A stretch of 64,000 nucleotides of DNA from Acanthosoma haemorrhoidale. Its lineage: Eukaryota > Arthropoda > Insecta > Hemiptera > Acanthosomatidae. The number at the start of each line of letters is the position of its first letter. Positions within the stretch are counted from its first letter, which is position 1. The stretch lies in contig OV884011.1 of NCBI GenBank assembly GCA_930367205.1, positions 137,739,437-137,803,436 on the forward strand, given 5' to 3'. Position numbers and translations under genes: made by a program. The notes under the pieces were generated by a model. That model was not told the DNA's origin. It was given only the letters and a program-made list of their open reading frames with translations, and searched no databases. This document shows, one piece after another, positions 55,450 through 64,000 of this stretch.

Positions 55450-58119
55450 ATGTCTGGGTCCGATTCAGGTAAAACGACCCCAGTAGAAAAAGGGAGTACA
55501 AAGGAACTAAAATATACGCTCAGGCCGGAACAGGGCAATAAAAATCGGCCCCTCAAGCCGCCCGAGGGTGCCGAAACAAACCAAACAAATATTAACGACA
55601 CCCTTACGGCAGCGAAGGGTACGCCGCCCACGGTTGGGGCCCCGGTTGGGGCTGTACCCACTATAAATCCCACTGTCGACGTTACAACACAGATGTTACA
55701 ACAGATCCTTGCCCAATTAAACAGTCAATCAAACGCGCTTAAAGAAAATAATGAAAAATTAAACAGTCAATCAAACGCGCTTAAAGAAAATAATAAAGAA
55801 CAAAAAGAGTTGAGCGGGAAGTTTGACCAATTAAGGGAAGAACTAAAATCGGAAATATCGGCTAAATTCGAACAATGTTACACGGATGTAAACGAGAAAT
55901 TAGATAGACAGTTACAAATTTGTGAGGAGAGAATACTCCAAGGAAATGATAATTTAAATTCAAAATTAAATGAAGAAATCAATAAAAGGGACCAGGAAAT
56001 TCTTGAAGTTCAAACATCAAATTCGAACCTCAACGATAAATTAGACCGAGAAGTCGAGAGGATCAATAGCCAATATAATTATTTTCGTACCGATTTCGAT
56101 AGAAAAATAATGTCAATGCAACAGGAAATTTCATTGATTCCCAGGAAAATCGAAGATGGCATAAAAACAGTTGGGAAGCAAATTCAACCGAGAGGACCGG
56201 ATAAGCATGCCCCACCCCGTTTCGAGGGAACTCAGCAAAGACATCCGCCCATGTCGGAATACGTGGAACCCTCTCAAGATCAGTCAGTTACCCAAGATAT
56301 AAAAAGGGACTTTGATGACAAATTTTATTTCGAAAATTTTAATAACGACTTACCACAAAGTTTTATAAAAAATTTAACTCAAGCGTATTATCTATACGGC
56401 AAATACCGAGATCTTCATACTTTTATCTCGCAACACTTGAAAGGTTTTGCCCTCGATTGGTTCATTACACAAAAACCTTGTATAGATAATTTTCAGAATT
56501 TTATAGAAACATTTAATAAACAATTCCACGGCAACAGCTATGACACCCTCGTAGCTAGGGAGTTAGACTCGAAAAGATACGCGGATTTTCAACACATGAA
56601 TTCAACTACGTATTTTGCAAAACTAGTCGCTCGTGCCCAAGAATGCATCCGACCTTACGATGAAAGTTATCTATGCGACCGCCTCTGTTATCACTTTGGG
56701 CCAACGGTCGAACTAAGCGTCAAAATTCAAGGAATCGCCACGATTTCATCATTTTTATCACTATTAATGAATTTAGGAGAGGACTTCATTCGATCCGAGA
56801 TTAGGCAAGAGAGTAACAAGAGTAAAAATTTCAATTCGTATAGACCAGAAAATAAACGAATGCCTCCAAAATACCAACGACGAAATACCAGTGAATCAAA
56901 GTATAGACCAACAACATATTATCCTCCTCCGAACAGTTACAATAGGGATAATAATAATTCAGGGTACAACCGAATAAATTACGGCCAAAACCCAAGATAC
57001 AATAAAAATTACAACCAAGGAAATTATTTCAACTATCCGAAACAGATGTACGGGAATCAAAACCGGGAACCATCTCGACAACAAGATCCGCAAAATCCCC
57101 CCAGAATGGGCAATAAAAAGAGGGAACATTTTGTTGAAACCATGCAGGTATTCCAAGACCGATTGGACGAGACATTCGCCACGGACCCCCCGGAAAGTGA
57201 AGAGGAAGAAACGAATGAATTTGAATCAAAAAAACGGCGAAGTTTGCGGGACGTTGGACCCGCAGCAACAACAATAAAAATCGACAGAAAACCAATAAAA
57301 ACAATTACAACCACAGAGAACAAAGGAGAACAATATGACGAGACTTACACAATAGCATCATTAACCAAAGAATTTACTGAGCTTCCCACACATGACAATT
57401 TTTTAACTCCAAAAACGACAATGGACAATCTACAATGCCCCGAGATTATCATACAAATTAATCAGCAACAGATCAAAGCACTAATTGATACCGGCTCAGA
57501 AATAAGTTGCATAAACGAGGAGTTATATTTGAACATAAAAAAAGACCTTAACCCTAAAAAAATCAGTGAATTGCCCGTACAAGGCATGAGAATTATCACA
57601 GCGATTAGCAAGAAATCAAAAAAGATTAATCGACAAATCATAATTCCGGTAAAGTTATCCGCGGATTACGAATATAACATCTCATTATATGTTGTGCAAG
57701 ATCTAAAACAACAGTTAATCATAGGGATGAACTCACTGAGCGAATTAAACGCCAGAATCGATATCCGGAAAGGACAAATGGACATTTTGTCGAACGATAA
57801 TAAATTCCGAGTAAGCTTTGTTTCAACGACGCAATGTGACAGCGAACTTTTAACACTACCCAAGGTCAACGAAATACAAACTGAACCAAACGACGACATT
57901 AACAAGCGATACTACCAAGAATTCCAACGGATAAAGGAAAAACACCCTAAAATCTCAAACAACTTCGAATCAATTATCACTGAATCTAAGGAAATGTTCA
58001 GTGACGTCCCTGGAACTATAAAAGGATTTCAATACCAACTAGAAATCGAAAACGATCTTTCTTTTTTCTACAAAAACTATCCCATCCCCTTCCATGGGAC
58101 AAAGGCAGTAGAAGAATAG
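55450..58119 (+). pseudogene. Element 4 Gag-protease (start of RT) polyprotein
   Basis: 889 codons from an ATG to a TAG at 58117-58119. The N-terminus is proline- and glycine-rich. Residues about 80-245 form a long coiled coil with a perfect 14-residue tandem repeat (LNSQSNALKENNEK, 42 bp). Residues about 290-470 resemble a retrotransposon capsid (LPQSFIKNLTQAYYLYGKYR). The following segment is rich in N, Y and R and lacks CCHC knuckles. The protease motif ALIDTGSEISC is at about 677-687, with the second protease block LIIGMNSLSELNARI after it. The last about 70 residues begin RT. The frame continues past the TAG, which is a single nonsense codon in this copy. Confidence 0.88.
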
Positions 58120-58374
58120 ATCAAACGATTGATCGAAGGGAATATAATTGAACCAACCAGGAGTCAATATATTTCACCTCTAGTTTGCGTTTATAAAAAA
58201 GACGGTTCCTTAAGATTATGTACAGACGGACAGATCTTAGACGAATTCCGACCTTACGTACAAATATATGTGGACGACATTATTGTAATGACAAAGGACG
58301 TTTTTTCTGCTATACAATATGACTTCAAAAAAAGAAAGAAAATTATAGTTTTCTTTTATTATTTTCATTATTAA
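58120..58374 (+). pseudogene. Element 4 RT remnant with internal deletion
   Basis: In frame with the upstream polyprotein: IKRLIEGNIIEPTRSQYISP and KKDGSLRLCTDG from the start of RT, then a direct jump to RPYVQIYVDDIIVMTKD, which contains the YVDD catalytic motif. The palm sequence between them is missing. The sequence ends in AT-rich DNA shortly after, so the rest of RT, RNase H and integrase are lost. Confidence 0.85.
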
Positions 58375-58379
58375 ATGAA

Positions 58380-59089
58380 AATAATACTGATCGGATGACA
58401 CATAAACTTTAGAAAGTTTACACAAACAAAAACAGAACTATTATTAGAAATGCTGACCCTAGTAAAGTCTATGGAATTATCGGCAAGTGAAGCTTCTGAC
58501 TTCACTATCACTTAATCTATAGAACAGATCATAAATATTCTTTGAATGCTTAAGTCCATTATAATTAATTTTATAGCAAGGAAATAAAATGAGCTCATAC
58601 AATTTTATACACGACAACGACCTCCCTATCTTTTCGTAACATTTATAATTTTTTTATAAACACTATCTTTTCACTCAGGTAAAATATTCAAATCACACAC
58701 ACACACACTCAACAATTTTTCTCTATTGTTACTAATTACCAGTAGAATTGTCTAGTATTTTAATTAAAAACCAATATGTACTACTAATCACACTCAACCG
58801 TCTTTTCAACAAATGTTTTCCAAATCGCGTTATGATCCATAAAACAATGTACCTTCGAACTAATCCATACTAATTAGCATAATAATTTAGTTAAGTAAAA
58901 AATTAAAACAACTTGTACGCTTTTCAAGCAATTTAAAACCTTGCAAAATTTGAACTATTATTACTATAAACTTTGTAAAATTTCAACACCCGTTATAAAC
59001 AACCAATTCAACAAACCGAACACAGCAACATAATATTGTGGATCCACTAAAAAAAAAAAAAAAATTTTCATACATTTTTTTTTATTTAT
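58380..59089 (+). other. Element 4 3' region, no coding sequence seen
   Basis: About 700 AT-rich bases between the broken RT and the polypurine tract, with a CA repeat at about 58697-58708 and poly-A at about 59047. No env or integrase motif was found. It probably contains the element's 3' untranslated region. Confidence 0.5.
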
Positions 59090-59102
59090 AAGGGAAGGCA
59101 AT

Positions 59103-59713
59103 TGTAACATTCATGATATTTGAGAATATCATGACCAGCCACCCTCCCACTTTGTCCAGCATCAGCCCTTATGCTCTTAGGAGTGGGGATGAGATAAAGG
59201 TCAGTCTTAGCCAAGAGCCAGAGAGCAAAGCAGAGCAAGCTCCCGTTCCGTTGACGGTCATCAACACAAGCAGAGGAGAATAAGAAGAAGAAGAAGAAGG
59301 TTACACGGATATCATCGATTGGGTGATATAGATATTGTTTTTTTATTATGGATCCATTAAAAAGAGATTGAGCTCAATTATCATTTTTTTTATATAACTA
59401 ATTAGTAGTAACTATCCTTGTTCAAAAGGAATTGAATATTTTTTTATATAATTAATGTCAGCACTATTTATAATTATAATTATTTGTTATAACCATTTTA
59501 CTTGTATACATTTCACAATTCCCAGTTTCTCAATTTATTAATAACTATAACATTAGCCTTGAGATCGGGCGATTCAATCGGGATAATTTCCTATGTCGAA
59601 GACATAAAAACAAGTTGAATTAAAGATCTCATGACGGACCTACCAAATTAGTTAAGGTCAATTGATCTAATAAATTAGAAAAATAAAATGGTAAGAAAAT
59701 GAGGTAGGTTTCA
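59103..59713 (+). repeat. Second LTR of element 4
   Basis: 611 bp; I could find no difference from the first LTR. It acts as 3' LTR of the first unit (polypurine tract AAGGGAAGG just upstream) and as 5' LTR of the truncated second unit (primer site and gag downstream). Confidence 0.8.
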
Positions 59714-59864
59714 ATGGGGGCCGCTCCGGGATTAACTTCAAAAATTCTAAAGAAACCAAAGGAATTGTGAGGTATTGCATGTTAGAATAATAACTAGAAC
59801 TATTTACTAACATATTATATTTTTCTTCTAATTTAACATTTGTTACACAAACACGAACACAAAC

Positions 59865-60260
59865 ATGTCTGGGTCCGATTCAGGTAAAACGACCCCAGTA
59901 GAAAAAGGGAGTACAAAGGAACTAAAATATACGCTCAGGCCGGAACAGGGCAATAAAAATCGGCCCCTCAAGCCGCCCGAGGGTGCCGAAACAAACCAAA
60001 CAAATATTAACGACACCCTTACGGCAGCGAAGGGTACGCCGCCCACGGTTGGGGCCCCGGTTGGGGCTGTACCCACTATAAATCCCACTGTCGACGTTAC
60101 AACACAGATGTTACAACAGATCCTTGCCCAATTAAACAGTCAATCAAACGCGCTTAAAGAAAATAATGAAAAATTAAACAGTCAATCAAACGCGCTTAAA
60201 GAAAATAATAAAGAACAAAAAGAGTTGAGCGGGGATCTGCTACTTCCCGAATATCAGTAA
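59865..60260 (+). pseudogene. Truncated second copy of element 4 Gag
   Basis: Identical to the first 123 or so residues of the Gag at 55450, through the 14-residue repeats to KELSG. Unrelated sequence then gives a few codons and a stop. Homology ends at 60233, which marks the right border of the duplicated segment. Confidence 0.85.
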
Positions 60261-61107
60261 ATAGGGTGGGCTGCAGATGAAAGACTTGTGTTGAATCCTT
60301 GAACAAGCGACGGTAAAGGAAAAGTAGAATTAAAGTTCTTTGCCTTTCTCTGAGTAGGACCCTCCTAATCCCATTGGCCAGGGTTCGTACAATAAGAGAT
60401 CCCCTAAAACAGGGAAAGACTATGAATATTTCTTAACGAACCGTTATGGCGAGCGGTTACGAATGGTTTTGAACAATCACAGTTAAAGTCGCGGAAAATT
60501 GCATGACCATTTTTCATTAATTAGCATTTGAACAATCATTATTTGACATCGCCAAATATCTTAAATTGTTTAAAATTATTATCTGATGAGAGTTAATAAT
60601 TAGATTATAAAATATTTACGATCATTGAGGAACAAAACTCTACATATCATTCTTATTTCCAACTACTTTTATAAAAATATATAACATCTGCTGAGGTCGT
60701 CTAAAATTATTTTAATTATGGACTGAATAATTCATTACTAGAATTATCTTTATCTGTATATATTTTTTAATACAATTTGTCAATTCGGGTGGGGGGGGTG
60801 TCTCTTAGTACTACAATCACTCCATTGGTTAAGTAATATTATTGTAACAACGTGGGCACACAAAACTATGTTTTATTTATTTGATTTTTAGTGGGAAATA
60901 CAAATTTAAAAACGTTTATTTAAAAAAAAAAAAAATTTTTCATTAAAGGTATTGCAAATACTTTGTCACCTTAATGATTGTACTTGAACAAAATAAGTTC
61001 TAATTTCGTAACTTTGCTTGATGGAAAGGGATATGAAAGTATAATTTTTAGGGAATAGCTTTATTAGGCAGAAACTACTGATTTTCTTTTTGTATTATTA
61101 TTAAAAC
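60261..61107. other. AT-rich non-coding DNA, no gene seen
   Basis: No domain found. A run of G at about 60792-60799 and poly-A at about 60921-60935 are the only low-complexity features. No other transposon ends were recognised. Confidence 0.45.
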
Positions 61108-62290
61108 AGTTTTATCATGATAAAATTACAATCTACCCTATTGGACAATAAGTAATTGTGATAAATTATCTCCCTTCACACACACTACTAAGATTCACTC
61201 CATCAGTCATACAGTATTTACAGCCCAGAGACCTCCCAAATCCACATAGTTGTCACCTCCCTCGCATGCAAGAGAGGAAGCGGAGTCTTGGGAAGTCCAC
61301 CACGCTCCTCCGTCAGCCACATCACCGGATACTAGCCAGCGGAGGCTGACATAGAGCGCGATAGCCACATACATTCAGGACATGATTGGAGAAACTGGCC
61401 ATTCTCAGGAATACCTCTGTTACGCATCTATAGCAGGTCACGGGGCCACTGCCGATTTAGTCTCCGAGAAGGATTACAGGGATGAGTGGTGCAGTGCAAT
61501 GACTTTACTAGGGGATTAGGGTGGTTGGACAGGTTACTATGGAATTTCATGAACTTGGAAGGGATGAGTTCGAGAATGTAAGGTATATAAGGATCGTTAT
61601 GTAGGGTTTTGTTGCTGACATAATAAGGGACATTTACTATTGTTCTCAGGAATTTTGATTGAAAGGATTGGAGACGCTTGATGTTCGAATTTTTTGCTGT
61701 CCCCCATTGCTCGATTACGTGTGACTTGATTGGCTTATGTATAACTTTGTAAATTAGTAATTTTTTTTCTATTGAGAGATGGGATATCCTTGGAAGTAGT
61801 CTGTACAGTTGTCCAAAGCGTCTGTTAAGTTCATGTATTTTTAGCTTCGTAAGTGGGTTCCAGGTCATTAGTTTGTCGAGATGGAAGCCTAAGTACCGTA
61901 CTAACTCGGATACAGGTAGAGGAATGGAATTAAAAGAAACTAAATGACAAGACTTGCGGCAGAGGGTGAAGGTAATGTGGGAACATCGCTCCATTAACTT
62001 TAATCCACCATTCGTTGCCCCAATGCTCGATCTGAACAAGGTGTTTTTGAAGGTTATGGGGTGCTATATTGGGGTCTGAGTGGGCGACAACACTACAGTG
62101 GCATCTGCGAATGAGGCCAAGAAGGTATTGGGGGTAGAAGGTACATCGGTTTATAGGTTTTTAGAGGATGGGATCCAGGGCACTGCCCTGTGGAACTCCT
62201 GCTTTTGTGGGATAGTAACTAGAATATTCTAAGCCACAGTGGACTTGGAGGAGTCGTTGAAGTTTTGATTAATACTGATAGAGTCAAGAC
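61108..62290 (-). pseudogene. LINE-A fragment, reversed, RT to 3' tail
   Basis: Minus strand. From about 62215 the GVPQGSALDPIL block is seen, then TFLASFAD with the second catalytic aspartate lost (FADAT). An open frame at 61428-62039 follows with VRYLGFHLDKLMTWNPLTKL and ends RQWPRDLL at the normal ORF2 stop. The 3' UTR and tail motif (GTAGATTGTAATTTTATC) end at about 61110. It is 5'-truncated and inactive. The 61150-61330 part holds a GC-richer stretch of unknown origin. Confidence 0.85.
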
Positions 62291-62870
62291 GTAATGCATC
62301 TTGTGCACAAGAAACCTTAGAAGTTTTATTGGCTTACCACGTAAACTAGTTGTATATGATAAGTCAGTGCTTATGGTAGCTTTTAAATAGTTTCTCACAG
62401 AAAGAGATTCCGACAGTCCAAAAATCTCATCAAGAGCCCACTAGTTGATTCAAAACTTTACTAAATGTCATAAATTTAGCAGTTTTTCAAACATCTTTGA
62501 TACGGAACCCAAATTTGGAAGACTTCTTAAAGCCAATGAACACGAAACAAAAAAATAATATAGATTTTATATACAAAAATAACTAATAATATTCCCAAAT
62601 GTCTCTACCCTATATCTTTGATATTTTAAAGCTAGAAAAAAAAGTAGTGATCATAAAAAGTTAGTTTGAAAGTATATTTTATTAGATTTGAGATCAATTC
62701 CAATGTGTTCTCGGTTAGTGTTCACACCCTAACAGTAGCAATAAAAATAAAACCATGTACGTAAATTTTCTCTATTATATTTATTTCGTTATTATATATA
62801 ACCTTTTATAGTTAGCTAGATCAGCTTTTTTTTTTAATGTCCTTTGCCAAGTAAATCAGTTCAATGTTTA
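62291..62870. other. AT-rich non-coding DNA, no gene seen
   Basis: No frame of interest and no recognised repeat. Confidence 0.45.
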
Positions 62871-62879
62871 ATAACAGTG

Positions 62880-63060
62880 CTCGGTCGTCTTTCATGCAAA
62901 TTTGTGACCAATTCTAATTTAAACTATTGCAAATGATCCCCCAGTGGAGCCGTTCAGCTGAATTGCATCATGCCAAATGAGTGTCAGGCCCTCATGAAAT
63001 CAAGTTAGAAATGTAAATTCCCTGATTACATTGGTCACGTCTGGTATCAACGAATTGTGG
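62880..63060. promoter_or_regulatory. Possible enhancer with perfect octamer
   Basis: Complex non-coding block with the perfect POU octamer ATGCAAAT at 62894-62901, a second TTGCAAATGAT word at about 62929, and homeobox-like TGATTACATTGG near 63020. No open frame. The call is by texture only. Confidence 0.3.
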
Positions 63061-63389
63061 TCAATGAATGAAGTTAATGAAACGTAAAAAATTGAGTGCA
63101 ATAGTTTGGTAAATATTGTTGAGTATAAAAAAAAAATAACCACTGTAGCAAACGCTAACAGAAACCAAAAAAACGTTACCCTCTACTCTCTGATCTGAGC
63201 AAATTACCTATGTAAACACTGTAACATCAATGGAATTTTGTAAATACCTCCAAATCAAGTATACCAATGTAAATATTGTTTATCTGATCAATGTCATACC
63301 TGGTGATTAGCGCACAAGCCACCATTTGGATCTGCTTGAGTGGACGAAGTTGGTAAGAATAACGACGATAAATTGGGGATACTGAACAT

Positions 63390-63960
63390 TACTGAGAACA
63401 CAGGTTAGACTGTCTGCGTAATATTCTCTTTTCAGAAGAGAATATAACCACTGACTACTTCCTACACTCACTAGTAAACCAGAAGCAGAAATCATCAGCA
63501 AACAGCCTCAATATTTGGGTATCAAAATATTTTGAAGAAGTTAAAACAAACACGCACGAAGTCTTGCTGTCTCACACACCTGCTGACTTACCCAAACCTA
63601 TCTCTGCACCTCAAGCCCAAGATTTACAAGAGCACTCTCAGGCTGGCTGCTCTGCTGTACATTTCACCGCTTTTTAGTCATCTGACGGAAGTGACTGCAA
63701 TACGACTCCAACAATTTCAAAAAGGGATACTCATGAAAGTGGTATGAAAACTTCATTCCAGCAGTGGAGGAATAGCCAAGTAAATATATATATATATATA
63801 TCTTCGTTGAGCTCAACGAAGATTTTGAGCTGCCTACGGTGGATGAGTTTGCCTTCTTTGATGTACTGCAATATTGAACAAACCACGTGTTCCCCCTTTC
63901 TGTTTTCCTATTGATGGCAGCAGGCAGTCGAGGCGGGAACGCTTTAGGATTACGTTTTAA
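63390..63960 (+). pseudogene. LINE-B fragment (C-terminal region)
   Basis: Related to the fragment at 51683-52860. It retains a CVIFSFQKR word, an open stretch with IYKSTLRLAALLYISPLFSH and LQQFQKGILMKVV, then LPTVDEFAFFDVLQY. The order matches the other copy. It is interrupted by a TA repeat and a 24-bp palindrome at 63784-63823 that the other copy lacks. Confidence 0.75.
63800..63823. repeat. 24-bp perfect palindrome next to (TA)n
   Basis: The inner 20 bases are CTTCGTTGAGCTCAACGAAG, with AT and AT completing the perfect symmetry. It follows a TA run at 63785-63800 and sits inside the LINE-B fragment. It could be a footprint of an excised element or a cruciform-prone site. Confidence 0.7.
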
Positions 63961-64000
63961 AGTATGTGATCCGAAGGTTAGCCCCAAAAAAGGTAGAAAT

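Larger units (their letters stand above)
54688..60233 (+). mobile_element. Gypsy-like element 4: tandem LTR-body-LTR-partial body
   Basis: Two 611-bp LTRs (54688-55298 and 59103-59713) are each followed by a primer site, leader and gag start. The first body encodes Gag-protease and the start of RT, then loses most of pol. A polypurine tract (about 59090-59098) precedes the second LTR. The second body stops inside gag at 60233. Positions 54688-55818 and 59103-60233 are a 1131-bp direct repeat in which I saw no differences. This looks like a tandem array left by LTR recombination, or an assembly duplication. Confidence 0.85.

Noticed and set aside
55428..55673. Minus-strand 81-codon frame at the element 4 gag start (and its repeat at 59843)
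   Set aside because: Antisense to a clear Gag frame, and duplicated only because the LTR-gag segment is duplicated.
1..64000. CRISPR array, rRNA, phage or bacterial operon
   Set aside because: No regularly spaced repeats, rRNA motifs or bacterial gene clusters. All recognised proteins are eukaryotic retroelement proteins.

Overview
The window looks like nuclear DNA of an arthropod, most probably an insect. It is AT-rich and gene-poor, and most of the recognisable coding sequence belongs to retrotransposons of eukaryotic type: Ty3/Gypsy LTR elements and Jockey-like LINEs. I see no prokaryotic gene organisation, rRNA, intact tRNA gene or CRISPR array. No host gene can be called with confidence. 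The best host candidate is a 38-codon open frame at 41488-41604.

Layout. 1-11173 is AT-rich non-coding DNA with a diverged two-copy tandem repeat (about 2070-2345), tRNA-like (SINE-like) remnants, and a GC-rich promoter-like block (7850-8340) with a perfect CRE and a TATA box. 11174-14819 is a Jockey-type LINE: a LINE 3' tail fused to a 5'-truncated element with the ORF1 C-terminus, an endonuclease/RT ORF2 broken by one TAG, and a poly-A tail. 14830-21452 is non-coding, with several more complex blocks that could be regulatory. 21475-26950 and 26973-32261 are two intact, young, minus-strand Gypsy elements. Each has LTRs with no difference I could find, a tRNA-Phe-type primer site, gag with two CCHC knuckles, and pol with protease, RT, RNase H and a D-D(35)-E integrase. 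They sit one behind the other in a single (TA)n tract. 34059-36585 is a dead, chimeric relative on the plus strand, also between TA repeats.

36586-51682 is mostly non-coding, with LINE scraps at 43552-43645 and 45062-45570, an enhancer-like block near 39880-40210, and another near 49990-50220. 51683-54606 holds a fragment of a second LINE family and then a copy of the first family with the 5' inversion typical of twin priming, bounded by an 11-bp target duplication. 54688-60233 is a different Gypsy-like element (tRNA-Pro-like primer site). It has a long coiled-coil Gag-protease frame, most of pol deleted, and a tandem LTR-body-LTR-partial-body layout with a 1131-bp direct repeat. The end of the window has a reversed LINE fragment (61108-62290), an octamer-containing non-coding block, and a second LINE-B fragment (63390-63960).

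The most interesting point is how the two young Gypsy elements, and their dead relative, join gag to pol. In the intact elements the two genes lie in one reading frame separated by a single UGA followed by G-rich sequence, and pol has no ATG of its own near its start. This points to programmed stop-codon readthrough rather than the frameshift usual in this superfamily. All three also share a tRNA-Phe-type primer site, (TA)n insertion sites and AGTTA-type LTR ends, consistent with one env-less lineage related to the 17.6/297/errantivirus group.
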